From: Pseudomonadota bacterium
GTDB taxonomy: Bacteria; Pseudomonadota; Gammaproteobacteria; Ga0077536
Assembly: GCA_016719885.1 (NCBI GenBank)
Contig: JADJYF010000010.1
Coordinates: 186,001 to 250,000 of the forward strand
Length of the DNA: 64,000 nucleotides
Direction: 5' to 3'
The first letter of the stretch is position 1. Each line of letters opens with the position of its first letter. This document shows, in pieces, positions 1-8,845 of this stretch. The notes under the pieces were generated by a model. It was not told the DNA's origin. It worked only from the letters and a program-made list of their open reading frames with translations, and did not search any database. The position numbers were made by a program, and so were the translations under genes.

Positions 1-815
1 ATGGCGACGTGGTGATTTTCGCCAACTTCCGCGCCGATCGCGCCCGCCAGTTGACCAGCGCCATGACCAGCGCGAACTTCGACAACTTCCCGCGCTCGCG
101 CGTGCCCGCCCTCGGCGAGTTCGTGTGCATGACCAACTACAGCGAAGCGTTCGAATTGCCGGTGGCCTTCGACGCCAGCGACCTGGTCAACACCTTCGGC
201 GCGGTGCTGGAGCAGCACGGCCTGCGCCAGCTGCGCATCGCCGAAACCGAGAAATACGCCCACGTCACGTTCTTCTTCAACGGCGGCGAAGAGAAGGTAT
301 TCGAGGGCGAAGACCGCATCCTGGTGCCGTCGCCCAATGTCGCGACCTACGATCTCGACCCCGCCATGAGCGCCGCCGAAGTGACGGACAAGCTGGTCGA
401 AGCGCTGCACAGCGAAACCTACGACGCCATCATCTGCAATTTCGCCAATGCCGACATGGTCGGGCATACCGGCAACTTCGAAGCCACCGTGCAATGTATA
501 GAAGTGCTGGACGCGTGCCTGGGGCGCGTGCTGGCCGCCGCTCGCGCCCACGGCGTGGACGTGCTCATCACCGCCGACCACGGCAATGCCGAGAAGATGC
601 GCGAGCATGATCACGGCACGCTGAGTCCGCATACCGCGCACACCAGCAACGTGGTGCCGCTGGTCTACGTCGGACGCGCCGCCGAAATGGCCGACGACGG
701 CAGCCTCGCCGACGTCGCGCCGACCATGCTGGCGCTGATGGGCATCGACATTCCGCGCGAAATGACCGGCCATGCGCTGGTGGCGCTTAAAGCGGGCGCA
801 CAGAACGCTGCTTGA
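1..815 (+). CDS. gpmI: 2,3-bisphosphoglycerate-independent phosphoglycerate mutase, C-terminal part
   Basis: This is the 3' part of gpmI. The reading frame is open to base 1 and about 270 of the usual roughly 510 residues are present. The enzyme interconverts 3- and 2-phosphoglycerate in cytosolic glycolysis using two Mn ions. Visible family motifs are the substrate-binding NFRADRAR at the start, the DMVGHTG segment, the metal-binding ITADHGNAE and the C-terminal HTAHTSNVVPLVY, in normal order. The apparent GTG at base 9 is an internal Val codon, not the start. The gene ends 153 bases before ctpA. In many gammaproteobacteria envC lies between the two, and it is absent here. Confidence 0.95.
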   Translation, partial: GDVVIFANFRADRARQLTSAMTSANFDNFPRSRVPALGEFVCMTNYSEAFELPVAFDASDLVNTFGAVLEQHGLRQLRIAETEKYAHVTFFFNGGEEKVFEGEDRILVPSPNVATYDLDPAMSAAEVTDKLVEALHSETYDAIICNFANADMVGHTGNFEATVQCIEVLDACLGRVLAAARAHGVDVLITADHGNAEKMREHDHGTLSPHTAHTSNVVPLVYVGRAAEMADDGSLADVAPTMLALMGIDIPREMTGHALVALKAGAQNAA

Positions 816-827
816 AGTCCTCGTGTA

Positions 828-849
828 CCGCGCGTCGTTCGACGCGCGG
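828..849 (+). terminator. 10-bp perfect hairpin after gpmI
   Basis: The arms CCGCGCGTCG (828-837) and CGACGCGCGG (840-849) pair perfectly around a TT loop, 13 bases after the gpmI stop. No T-run follows, so this is either an imperfect intrinsic terminator or an mRNA 3'-end-protecting hairpin. It is the only notable structure seen in the 816-968 gap. Confidence 0.35.
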
Positions 850-968
850 CGCGGCGCTCTATCCCCTCAGCCGCGCTGCCGGTATGCTGCAAAGTCGCCG
901 TGGCGGGCCGGAACTCGGCCCACGCCTGGCTCTCATACCGACGAACGAACCATGAGTGACCACCCTCC

Positions 969-2411
969 ATGTTGAAGTCCATCGCGCGCCGCGCCTTCCT
1001 TCCGCTGGCGTTCACCGCCTTCGTCAGTCTGGGCGCAGTCGCGGATGACGGTGGCAAGAGCGCGCCCGCCGCGCCCGACGCGACACCGGGCGTCGCGCCC
1101 GAGCAAAGCGAAGACAGCAACACCGGCAAAGCGACGGCAACCGCGGTCGAGCCGATCCCGGTGGACGACATCCGCGTGCTGGTGGAGGTGCTGCACAAGA
1201 TCAAGAGCGACTACGTCGAAGCCATCGACGACAAGACCCTCATCGAGAACGCCATGCGCGGCATGCTGTCCGGTCTCGATCCGCATTCGGCCTATCTCGA
1301 TGCCGACGACTACACGGACCTGCAGGAAGGCACCTCCGGCGAATTCGGCGGTCTCGGCATCGAGGTCGGCATGGAGGAAGGCTTCGTCAAGGTCATCTCG
1401 CCGATCGACGACACGCCGGCGCAGCAGGCCGGCGTGCAGGCCGGCGACACTATCATCAAGCTCGACGACACGCTCGTGAAGGGCATGTCGATCAACGATG
1501 CGGTGAAGAAGATGCGCGGCAAGCCGGGCAGCGACATCACGCTCACCATCCTGCGCGAAGGCGAACAGAAGCCGCTGACCTTCAAGCTGACGCGGGCGCT
1601 TATCAAGGTGGCGAGCGTGCGCAGCCGCCTGCTCGAACCCGGCTATGGCTACATCCGCGTGTCGCAGTTCCAGGCCGCCACCGGCGAAGATGTCATCAAG
1701 CAGCTCGGCGAGTTGAAAGCCAAGTCGGGCGACAAGCTCAACGGTCTCATTCTCGATCTGCGCAACAACCCCGGCGGCATCCTGGGCGCGGCGGTGTCGA
1801 TTTCCGACGCCTTCCTCGAGTCCGGCAAGATCGTCTACACCGATGGCCGCGTGGCGGATTCCAAGCTCGAGTTCTCGGCCAAGCCGCCGGATATGCTGAA
1901 CGGCGCGCCGTTGATCGTGCTGATCAACGAAGGTTCGGCCTCGGCCTCGGAAATCGTCGCCGGCGCGCTGCAGGATCGCGGCCGCGCGCTGATCATGGGG
2001 CGCCGCAGCTTCGGCAAGGGCTCTGTGCAAACCATTCTGCCGATGAACAATCGCTCGGCCCTGAAGCTCACCACCGCGCGTTACTTCACGCCCAACGGCC
2101 GCTCCATCCAGGCCGAGGGCATCAAGCCCGACATCGTCATCGACAAGGTCAAGGTCTCGTCGATCAAGAGCGCCGGCGCCGACACCATCAAGGAAGCCGA
2201 TCTCAGCCGCCATCTCGCCAATCCCGTCACCGACAAGGGCAAGGCCGCGCCGGCCGAAGCGGCCAACGGCGGCAAGCAAAGCAATGGCGACAAGGACGAC
2301 GACGCCGACAAGGGGCCGTTGGCCGAGCGCGACTACGAACTCTACGAGGCATTCAACATGCTGAAGGGCATGGTGATGTTGAACAGCAAGCGCAACGTCG
2401 CCGCGCCTTGA
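969..2411 (+). CDS. ctpA: Carboxyl-terminal processing protease (S41 family)
   Basis: A periplasmic S41 serine protease of 480 residues, normal for CtpA. A signal peptide (MLKSIARRAFLPLAFTAFVS, cleaved near ADD) is followed by a low-complexity linker. A PDZ domain then spans about residues 130-215 (GLGIEVG ... GDTIIKLDD). The peptidase core carries the catalytic Ser in EGSASASEI and the Lys in FGKGSVQT. CtpA enzymes trim C-termini of periplasmic or lipoprotein substrates, including peptidoglycan hydrolases in other bacteria; the substrate here is unknown. No clear Shine-Dalgarno precedes the ATG at 969, but the signal peptide fits this start. Confidence 0.95.
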   Translation: MLKSIARRAFLPLAFTAFVSLGAVADDGGKSAPAAPDATPGVAPEQSEDSNTGKATATAVEPIPVDDIRVLVEVLHKIKSDYVEAIDDKTLIENAMRGMLSGLDPHSAYLDADDYTDLQEGTSGEFGGLGIEVGMEEGFVKVISPIDDTPAQQAGVQAGDTIIKLDDTLVKGMSINDAVKKMRGKPGSDITLTILREGEQKPLTFKLTRALIKVASVRSRLLEPGYGYIRVSQFQAATGEDVIKQLGELKAKSGDKLNGLILDLRNNPGGILGAAVSISDAFLESGKIVYTDGRVADSKLEFSAKPPDMLNGAPLIVLINEGSASASEIVAGALQDRGRALIMGRRSFGKGSVQTILPMNNRSALKLTTARYFTPNGRSIQAEGIKPDIVIDKVKVSSIKSAGADTIKEADLSRHLANPVTDKGKAAPAEAANGGKQSNGDKDDDADKGPLAERDYELYEAFNMLKGMVMLNSKRNVAAP

Positions 2412-2420
2412 AAGTTGCTT

Positions 2421-2480
2421 GCAGGTGCGAAGTCATGCGCACCTGCGTTTCGACAGTGTGCGAATGAATTCGCACCTACA
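2421..2480. repeat. REP pair, family A (degenerate left unit)
   Basis: Two inverted REP units lie between the convergent ctpA and ubiB genes. The right unit is intact: GTGCGAATGAATTCGCAC at 2458-2475 followed by CTAC, which is GTAG on the other strand. The left unit, 2421-2446, has GCAG in place of GTAG and two mismatched bases in its stem. The pair spans only 60 bases, the shortest family A pair in the window. Confidence 0.85.
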
Positions 2481-2501
2481 GGGCAATCGCGAGACCTAGG
2501 C

Positions 2502-4184
2502 TCAGCGGCCTTTCCGCGGGCCGCGCTTCACGGCGACGAACGCGGCTATCGCGCCCAGCGCGCCGATCAGCCACACACCGAGCGGCAAGGGGCCGACCGG
2601 CGTCGTGGCCGAACCCTTCACCGACAACAGGATGGCCGCGCACACCACGCAGCCCACGCCCACCAGCGCCAGCGTGATGCGACGCTGCAGGCGCTGGATC
2701 TCGAGGCGGATCTCGTCGAGCTTGGGGTCGGTGGTCTGCACCTTGAGCCGCCCGCTCTTCAACTGGTCCAGCACTTCCACCGTCAGCATCGGCAGCTCCG
2801 GCAGGCGGTCCACCCAGTGCGGCACGCTGGCCTTGAAGGCGCCGAACAGGCGTCGCACACCGACCCGCTCCATCATGAACTTTTCGAGTGACGGCCGCGC
2901 CGCGCGCCACAGGTCGAGTTCCGGATACAGCTGGCGGCCGATGCCTTCGACATTGACCATGGTTTTCTGCAACAGCAAGAGCTGCGGCAGGATTTCCATC
3001 TCGAAGCGCTGCGCGGTCTGGAACAGGCGCAGCAACAGGTTGCCGACCGAAATATCCTTCATCGGCCGGTCGAAGATCGGCTCGCACACCGCGCGGATCG
3101 CGAATTCGAATTCATCCACGCGCGTGTCGCGCGGCACCCAGCCGGATTCGACGTGCAGTTCCGCCACGCGCCGGTAATTGCGGTCGAGAAAGGCCGAGAA
3201 GTTCTCGGCCAGGTAACGCTGATCGAATTCGCTCAGGGAACCCATGATGCCGAAGTCGACCGGCGCGTAACGTGGCCCTTCACCGTGCTCGCCCGGCAGG
3301 ATGAACAGGTTGCCGGGATGCACGTCGGCGTGAAAGAAGTGATCGCGAAACACCTGGGTGAAGAAGATCTCAACGCCGCGCTCGGCCAGCATCTTCAGAT
3401 CGACGCCGGCGCGTCGCAGGCCGTCGACATCGCCGATGTGCAGCCCCGACACGCGCTCCATCACCAGCACGTTCTCGCGCGTGTGATCCCAGTAGACCTC
3501 CGGCACATACATGCTTTCGGAGCCGGCGAAGTTGCGCTTCAGCTGCGAACAGTTGGCCGCTTCGCGCATCATGTCGAGTTCGTCGAGCAGGGTCTTTTCG
3601 AACTCCGCCACCACCACCCTCGGCTTCAACAGCCGGCCGCGCGACCACAGTCGCTCGGCGGCGTCGGCCAGGAGGTACATGAGCTTGATGTCCTTGGCGA
3701 TGGTGCTGCGCAGATTCGGCCGCACCACTTTCACGATCACTTCGCGGCCGTCGAGCAGTCGCGCGCAATGCACCTGCGCGATCGAGGCCGAAGCCAGCGG
3801 CGTTTCATCGAAGGTCGCGAACACGCGGTCGAGCTTGTGACCGTAGGCGCGCTCGACGATGGCACGCGCCTGGTTGCCGGGGAACGGCGGCACGTGGTCC
3901 TGCAGCTTGGCCAGCTCGTTGGCGAACTCGTCGTTCAACAGGTCGCGACGCGTCGACAGGATCTGGCCGAATTTCACGAACAGGGGCCCGAGATCCTCGA
4001 GCACCGCACGCAGGCGCTGCGCGCGCGGCAGGTAGTGGCGACGCCCCCAGTTCCACGGCAGGAGATAGAGAATGAAACCGAAGGGCGCGAACATCGGCAT
4101 CGAGAAAATGATTTCGTCGAAGCCGTGCTTGATCAGCACGCGCTGGATGGCGATGACGCGCAGAAACTGCGGAACGAGGATCAT
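2502..4184 (-). CDS. ubiB: UbiB, ubiquinone biosynthesis regulatory kinase-like protein
   Basis: An atypical protein-kinase-like ATPase of the ABC1/ADCK/UbiB family, needed for ubiquinone biosynthesis. It has 560 residues (E. coli about 546). The family-specific KxGQ region (FVKFGQILSTRRDL, about residue 70) and the Ala-rich loop (ASASIAQVH) are present, as are the catalytic HADVHPGN and the metal-binding DFG. Two C-terminal transmembrane helices (about 500-550) anchor it to the inner membrane. It is the last gene of the dapF-to-ubiB minus-strand run and its start overlaps ubiJ by 4 bases, so the two are probably translationally coupled. A REP pair follows its 3' end. Confidence 0.96.
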   Translation of the reverse strand: MILVPQFLRVIAIQRVLIKHGFDEIIFSMPMFAPFGFILYLLPWNWGRRHYLPRAQRLRAVLEDLGPLFVKFGQILSTRRDLLNDEFANELAKLQDHVPPFPGNQARAIVERAYGHKLDRVFATFDETPLASASIAQVHCARLLDGREVIVKVVRPNLRSTIAKDIKLMYLLADAAERLWSRGRLLKPRVVVAEFEKTLLDELDMMREAANCSQLKRNFAGSESMYVPEVYWDHTRENVLVMERVSGLHIGDVDGLRRAGVDLKMLAERGVEIFFTQVFRDHFFHADVHPGNLFILPGEHGEGPRYAPVDFGIMGSLSEFDQRYLAENFSAFLDRNYRRVAELHVESGWVPRDTRVDEFEFAIRAVCEPIFDRPMKDISVGNLLLRLFQTAQRFEMEILPQLLLLQKTMVNVEGIGRQLYPELDLWRAARPSLEKFMMERVGVRRLFGAFKASVPHWVDRLPELPMLTVEVLDQLKSGRLKVQTTDPKLDEIRLEIQRLQRRITLALVGVGCVVCAAILLSVKGSATTPVGPLPLGVWLIGALGAIAAFVAVKRGPRKGR

Positions 4185-4834
4185 GAACTCGGTCCGCGCT
4201 CGCCCAGCCGCTTGATGCGCGCCTCGAGACGATCGACGTCATCGGCGAGCGTGAACACCGCGCGCCCGAACTGCTCGAGATCCTGGCGGCTCACCACCAT
4301 GCGGCTCTCGTGCTTGAGGAAATCCGCGGAGTCGCGCTCGAGCTTGGCCAAGGCCTGTCTGCCGAACGCGAACACCGCGCGCGCCGCGCGACCGACCTGG
4401 TGCGCCGGCACGTCGCCGATGGAGCGCGACAACAATTCTTCCCAGTCGATGCTGAGTTCGGCCAGCAAGGCCTGCACCTGTTGCGCGACGGCGAGGTCGC
4501 CCGCGATCTCGATACGCCCCGCGCCCAGCGAATCACCGCGGCGGCTGGCGCGCGCATAGGCCAGGAAATCCGCCACGCGGCCGCTGACCTTGACCGCCAC
4601 CGCGCCGTCGTGGCGACGCTTGAGCTTGACGCCGTTGGCGCCCGGCAGCGCGTAAGCGCTGCGCGCGCTGTCACGCAAGGCCAGTTCGATCACGCAGCCC
4701 TCGAGCGCCGCGAGGCGCGCGGCGGTGTCGGGATTGCTGTTGAGCAGCCGCGACAAGGCCAACGACAGTGCGTCCTCGATACGCGACAGCAAGGGGTCGA
4801 CGTAATCCTTGGCGTCGCGTGCCTGGCCGCTCAT
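4181..4834 (-). CDS. ubiJ: UbiJ, SCP2-domain ubiquinone biosynthesis accessory factor
   Basis: A 217-residue protein between ubiE and ubiB, the canonical ubiE-ubiJ-ubiB order. The N-terminal part (about 20-125) is an SCP2-like lipid-binding domain, and the C-terminal helix (VFTLADDVDRLEARIKRLGER) is a coiled-coil tail typical of UbiJ. In E. coli UbiJ organises the soluble Ubi complex and binds ubiquinone intermediates. Assignment rests on domain and context, since sequence conservation in this family is low. Confidence 0.9.
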   Translation of the reverse strand: MSGQARDAKDYVDPLLSRIEDALSLALSRLLNSNPDTAARLAALEGCVIELALRDSARSAYALPGANGVKLKRRHDGAVAVKVSGRVADFLAYARASRRGDSLGAGRIEIAGDLAVAQQVQALLAELSIDWEELLSRSIGDVPAHQVGRAARAVFAFGRQALAKLERDSADFLKHESRMVVSRQDLEQFGRAVFTLADDVDRLEARIKRLGERGPSS

Positions 4835-4835
4835 G

Positions 4836-5606
4836 TCAAAACTTCCAGCCGACGTGCACGGCGACGATGCCCGCCAGCAGGTTGTAGTAACGCACGTCCT
4901 CGAAGCCGGCGCGCTCCATCATGAATTTCAGCGCCTCCTGGTCGGGATGCACGCGTATCGATTCGGCGAGATAGCGGTAGCTGTCGCCGTCGCCCGCCAC
5001 CCACTGGCCGAGACGCGGCAAGGCCTGGAAGGAATAAAAGTCGTAGGCACGTGACAAGAGCGGCGTCTTGACCGTGGAAAATTCCAGCACCGCCACGCGG
5101 CCGCCCGGGCGCAGCACGCGCGCGATCTCGGCGAGGGCCAGGTCCTTGTGCGTGACATTGCGCAGGCCGAAACCCATGGTCACGCGGTCGATGCTGTTAC
5201 TCGCGAACGGCAAGGCCTCGGCATTGCCCTGCACGTATTCGAGGCCCTCGACCAGGCCGGCGTCGAGCGCGCGGTCGCGGCCGCGCCACAGCATCTGGGC
5301 GTTGATGTCGCTGACCAGCACGCGGTTCTGGCCGGGAAAACGCTTGACCAGCAGGCGCGCGATGTCGCCGGTGCCACCGGCCAGGTCCAGCACCACGTGG
5401 CCGGGCCTGAGCTTCAACAGGTCGACCGCGAAGCGCTTCCACAGGCGGTGCAGACCGGCCGACATCAGGTCGTTCATGAGGTCGTAACGCGGACTCACCG
5501 CGTCGAACACGCGCTTGACGCGCGCGGTCTTGGCCGCGACCGGCACGCGCTCGAAGCCGAACTGGGTCTCGTCCTGGTGGTTATCGGACGGCGGTGTGTC
5601 GGCCAC
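4836..5606 (-). CDS. ubiE: UbiE, demethylmenaquinone/2-methoxy-6-polyprenyl-benzoquinol methyltransferase
   Basis: A class I SAM methyltransferase acting in ubiquinone (and menaquinone) synthesis. The SAM-binding motif I is VLDLAGGTGDIA, and the family signatures YDLMNDLMSAGLHRLWKR and GFGLRNVTHK are both present. The GTG at 5606 is chosen as start: it lies 3 bases after the preceding gene's stop, follows GAGGG/GAAGG purine runs, and gives 256 residues (E. coli 251). The open frame extends to 5672, but that extension overlaps DUF971 and is low in conservation. The product ends in the canonical HVGWKF. Confidence 0.95.
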   Translation of the reverse strand: MADTPPSDNHQDETQFGFERVPVAAKTARVKRVFDAVSPRYDLMNDLMSAGLHRLWKRFAVDLLKLRPGHVVLDLAGGTGDIARLLVKRFPGQNRVLVSDINAQMLWRGRDRALDAGLVEGLEYVQGNAEALPFASNSIDRVTMGFGLRNVTHKDLALAEIARVLRPGGRVAVLEFSTVKTPLLSRAYDFYSFQALPRLGQWVAGDGDSYRYLAESIRVHPDQEALKFMMERAGFEDVRYYNLLAGIVAVHVGWKF

Positions 5607-5608
5607 CT

Positions 5609-5977
5609 TCAGCCGCCCTCGCCCTTGCGTTCGATGCCGGCCGCCGCCAGCGCGGCGAGGTACTTGCGCCAATACTCGGCGTGGCGCGCACCGAGTTCGT
5701 AGAGGTAATCCCAGGTGTACAGGCCCGTATCGTGGCCGTCGTCGAACACCAGCTTGACGGCGTAATTGCCGACCGCCTCGATGTCGCGGATGTTGACCTG
5801 CTCCTTGCCGGTCTGCAGCACCGCCTGCTCGGGGCTGTGGCCGCGCACCTCGGCCGACGGCGAATGCACGCGCAGGTACTCGCAGGTCAATTCGAAGCGC
5901 CGGCCGTCGTCGAAGCTTACCTCCAGCTTGCGCGACTGCTGGTGGAGCTTGATGTCGACGGGGAAGTGGCTGGCCAT
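5609..5977 (-). CDS. DUF971 / gamma-butyrobetaine hydroxylase-like N-terminal domain protein
   Basis: A small cytosolic protein of 122 residues consisting of a single DUF971 domain (KLEVSFDDGRRFELTCEYLRVHSPSAEVRGH ...). This fold is also found at the N-terminus of gamma-butyrobetaine hydroxylases and in iron-sulfur-related proteins. It normally sits between hslU and ubiE in gammaproteobacteria, as here. The start MASHFPVD at 5977 is preferred to an upstream ATG at 6049 that would overlap hslU by 71 bases. Function unknown. Confidence 0.88.
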   Translation of the reverse strand: MASHFPVDIKLHQQSRKLEVSFDDGRRFELTCEYLRVHSPSAEVRGHSPEQAVLQTGKEQVNIRDIEAVGNYAVKLVFDDGHDTGLYTWDYLYELGARHAEYWRKYLAALAAAGIERKGEGG

Positions 5978-5978
5978 G

Positions 5979-7310
5979 TCAGAGGATGTACTTGGCGAGG
6001 TTGTCGTCCGCCACCAGGCGTCCGATGTGACGGTTGACGTAGTCGGCATCGATCACGAGCGCCTGGCCGTCGAGGCCAGGCGCGGTGAAGGACACCGCCT
6101 CCAGCAGCTTCTCCATGACGGTGTACAGGCGCCGCGCGCCGATGTTCTCGCTGCGCTCGTTGATGGCGCAGGCGATCTCGGCAAGGCGCGCCACGCCATC
6201 GGCGGTGAAATCGAGCGCGACGTTTTCGGTCGCGAGCAGGGCCTTGTACTGGCGCGTCAAGGAGGCGTCGGGCTCGGTCAGGATGCGCACGAAATCCTCG
6301 ACGGTGAGCGGCGCGAGTTCGACACGGTTGGGCAGCCGGCCCTGCAGTTCGGGAATGAGATCGGACGGCTTGGCGAAATGAAAAGCGCCGCTCGCGATGA
6401 ACAGTACGTGATCGGTCTTGACCATGCCGTGCTTGGTGCTGATTGAGCAGCCCTCGACCAACGGCAGCAGGTCGCGCTGCACGCCTTCGCGCGAGACGTC
6501 GGGCCCGTGGCTGTCGGAACGTCGCGCGACCTTGTCGATTTCATCCAGGAACACGATGCCGTTCTGCTCGAGGTTGTCGAGCGCGCGGGCACGGATGTCC
6601 TCTTCGTTGATGAGCTTGGCGGCCTCTTCCTCGACCAACAGCTTGCGCGCGTTCGCGATCTGCACGCGGCGGCTGCGCTTGCGGCCTTGTCCCAGGTTCT
6701 GGAACATGCCACGCAGCTGGTTGGTCATTTCCTCCATGCCGGGCGGCGCCATGATCTCGACGCCGCTGACGGCGGCGTTCACCTCGATCTCGATTTCCTT
6801 GTCTTCGAGCTTGCCCTCGCGCAGCATCTTGCGAAAGCGCTGACGGGTGGCCGATTGGTCTTCCGGCGCGCTCTCGCCGAAGGTGCGCGGGCCCGGCAGC
6901 AGCACGTCGAGTATGCGTTCCTCGGCGGCGTCCTCGGCCTGGCCGCGGAATTGCGCCATGGCGCTTTCGCGTTCCATGTTGACGGCGATGTCGGCGAGGT
7001 CGCGAATGATCGAATCGACGTCGCGCCCGACGTAACCGACCTCGGTGAACTTGGTCGCTTCAATCTTGATGAAAGGCGCACCGGCGAGGCGCGCCAGGCG
7101 CCGCGCAATCTCGGTCTTGCCGACCCCGGTAGGCCCGATCATGAGAATGTTCTTGGGCGTGATCTCGTTGCGCAGCACGGGTTCGACCTGCGCGCGCCGC
7201 CAGCGATTGCGCAGCGCGATGGCCACCGCGCGCTTGGCGTCGGCCTGGCCGACGATGTGCTTGTCGAGCTGCTCGACGATTTCCTGCGGAGTGAGATTGC
7301 TCATGCCCAT
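5979..7310 (-). CDS. hslU: HslU, ATPase subunit of the HslVU protease
   Basis: A AAA+ unfoldase that feeds substrates to the HslV peptidase in the cytosol. It has 443 residues, as expected. Walker A is GPTGVGKTEIARRLA (about 60), Walker B is GIVFLDEIDK, and the inserted I-domain lies between about 110 and 240. The C-terminal LAKYIL tail, which docks into HslV, is intact. The pore loop is at GYVGRD. The start could be the first Met or the Met two codons later. It follows hslV by 10 bases. Confidence 0.97.
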   Translation of the reverse strand: MGMSNLTPQEIVEQLDKHIVGQADAKRAVAIALRNRWRRAQVEPVLRNEITPKNILMIGPTGVGKTEIARRLARLAGAPFIKIEATKFTEVGYVGRDVDSIIRDLADIAVNMERESAMAQFRGQAEDAAEERILDVLLPGPRTFGESAPEDQSATRQRFRKMLREGKLEDKEIEIEVNAAVSGVEIMAPPGMEEMTNQLRGMFQNLGQGRKRSRRVQIANARKLLVEEEAAKLINEEDIRARALDNLEQNGIVFLDEIDKVARRSDSHGPDVSREGVQRDLLPLVEGCSISTKHGMVKTDHVLFIASGAFHFAKPSDLIPELQGRLPNRVELAPLTVEDFVRILTEPDASLTRQYKALLATENVALDFTADGVARLAEIACAINERSENIGARRLYTVMEKLLEAVSFTAPGLDGQALVIDADYVNRHIGRLVADDNLAKYIL

Positions 7311-7320
7311 GGTGTCGAGC

Positions 7321-7875
7321 TCAACCGGTCAAGGCTTCGATGGTGATATGGCCATTGGTGTAGACGCAGATCTCGCCGGCGATGGCGAGGCCGCGACGCA
7401 CGATGGTCTCGGGATCGAGGGTGGTTTCGGCCAGCAGCGCACGCGCCGCGGCACGCGCGAAATTGCCGCCGGAGCCTATCGCGATGATGTCGTGCTCGGG
7501 TTCGATGACATCGCCGGTGCCGGTGATGATCAGCGAATGATCACGATTGGCCACCGCCAGCATCGCTTCGAGTCGCCGCAGCATGCGATCGGTGCGCCAG
7601 TCCTTGGCCAATTCCACCGCCGCGCGCAACAGGTTGCCGCGATGTTCCTCGAGCTTGCCTTCGAAGCGTTCGAACAGCGTGAAGGCATCGGCGGTGCCGC
7701 CGGCAAAGCCGGCGATGACCTGGTCCTGGTAGAGGCGGCGCACCTTGCGCGCATTGCCTTTCAGGATGGTGTCACCCATCGACACCTGGCCGTCACCACC
7801 GATGACGACATCACGTCCGCGGCGGACAGACAGAATGGTAGTACCGTGCAACACGACAGAAGATTGATTCGACAT
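7321..7875 (-). CDS. hslV: HslV, peptidase subunit of the HslVU protease
   Basis: A proteasome-beta-like N-terminal nucleophile hydrolase of 184 residues. The catalytic Thr is exposed after removal of the short leader before TTILSVRRG. GGDGQVSMGDTILKGNARKVRRL and the VIEPEHDIIAIGSGG segment are typical. The ATG at 7875 was chosen over the longer open frame (to 8121), which would run into xerC and has no HslV similarity. A GAGG sits 3 bases upstream, and a TACAAT hexamer ends 9 bases before the ATG, so the mRNA leader may be extremely short. Confidence 0.96.
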   Translation of the reverse strand: MSNQSSVVLHGTTILSVRRGRDVVIGGDGQVSMGDTILKGNARKVRRLYQDQVIAGFAGGTADAFTLFERFEGKLEEHRGNLLRAAVELAKDWRTDRMLRRLEAMLAVANRDHSLIITGTGDVIEPEHDIIAIGSGGNFARAAARALLAETTLDPETIVRRGLAIAGEICVYTNGHITIEALTG

Positions 7876-7884
7876 GGGCCTCGG

Positions 7885-7890
7885 ATTGTA
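7885..7890 (-). promoter_or_regulatory. -10-like TACAAT just upstream of hslV
   Basis: On the minus strand TACAAT lies 9 bases before the hslV ATG, in the 37-base gap after xerC. A start site 6-8 bases downstream would give an almost leaderless hslV transcript. No good -35 hexamer is visible, so this is tentative. Confidence 0.3.
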
Positions 7891-7912
7891 CACGATGGCC
7901 CGCGCCCGCCGG

Positions 7913-8845
7913 CTATCCGGAGCGCTTGCGGGCGCGCGGATGGGCCTCGTCGTAGACCTTGGCCAGGCGCTGAAAATCGAGGTGGGTGTAGATCTGGGTG
8001 GTGGAAATGTTGGCGTGGCCGAGCAGCTCCTGCACCGCGCGCAGATCGCCCGACGACTCCAAAAGGTGGGACGCAAACGAATGGCGCAGCATGTGCGGAT
8101 ACAACTTGATGTCGATGCCATGGGCGAGACACCAGTGCGCGAGCCGGTTCTGCACGCCGCGCGTGGTCAGGCGCTGGCCACGATGGTTGACGAATAGCGC
8201 CGGCTCGTCGCCGCGCAGCAGTGTCGCGCGGGCCGCGAGCCAGGCCGTGAGCCGCTCGCGGGCGTGCCGGCCGACCGGCACCACGCGCTGCTTGCGGCCC
8301 TTGCCCAGCACGCGCGCCTCGTGGTTGCGCAGATCCAGATCGGCCAGGTTGAGCCCCACCAGTTCCGATACGCGCAGACCACAGGAATACAGCGTCTCCC
8401 ACATCGCCTGGTCGCGCAGCGCCAGCACGCTGTCGGTGTCCTGCTCCAGCACGCGGGTGACCTGGTCGACGTCGAGCGCGCGCGGCAAACGGCGCGGCGA
8501 CTTCGGCGCGCGCAGGCCCTGGGCCGGATTGACCGTCACCTCGCCGCGCGCGGCGAGATGCCGGAACCAGGCGCGCAGGGCAGACAATGCGCGCGCCAGC
8601 GAGGTGCCGCCGGCGCCGGCGCGATGGCGCGCGGCGATGTAGGCGCGCAGGCAGTGGATGTCGATTTCGCCCCAGTCGGCGATGGCCTGGCTGTCGGCCC
8701 AGGCCAGGAACTGTTCGAGGTCGCGCCGGTAGGCGGCCAGCGTATGGGGCGAGCGCCCGGCCAGCGTGCGCAGGAAATCGGCGAGCGCGGCGCGGCGTGC
8801 GGCCGCCGCCGCCTCGTTCAGACCTGGGTCTTGCGTTTCACCCAC
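7913..8845 (-). CDS. xerC: XerC, site-specific tyrosine recombinase
   Basis: A tyrosine recombinase of 310 residues that with XerD resolves chromosome dimers at dif during division. An N-terminal SAM-like core-binding domain (about 20-105) precedes the catalytic domain. The catalytic residues are visible: Arg in SCGLRVSEL, Lys in GKGRKQR, His and Arg in HMLRHSFASHLL, the His in LGHANIS, and the nucleophilic Tyr in TQIYTHLD. It is nested in the usual dapF-DUF484-xerC-hslV order, overlapping DUF484 by 28 bases. Confidence 0.96.
   Translation of the reverse strand: MGETQDPGLNEAAAAARRAALADFLRTLAGRSPHTLAAYRRDLEQFLAWADSQAIADWGEIDIHCLRAYIAARHRAGAGGTSLARALSALRAWFRHLAARGEVTVNPAQGLRAPKSPRRLPRALDVDQVTRVLEQDTDSVLALRDQAMWETLYSCGLRVSELVGLNLADLDLRNHEARVLGKGRKQRVVPVGRHARERLTAWLAARATLLRGDEPALFVNHRGQRLTTRGVQNRLAHWCLAHGIDIKLYPHMLRHSFASHLLESSGDLRAVQELLGHANISTTQIYTHLDFQRLAKVYDEAHPRARKRSG

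Noticed and set aside
933..2279. Long minus-strand frame opposite ctpA
   Set aside because: Antisense shadow of a strongly conserved gene; high GC leaves few stops. The composition is Arg/Asp/His-rich without any domain.
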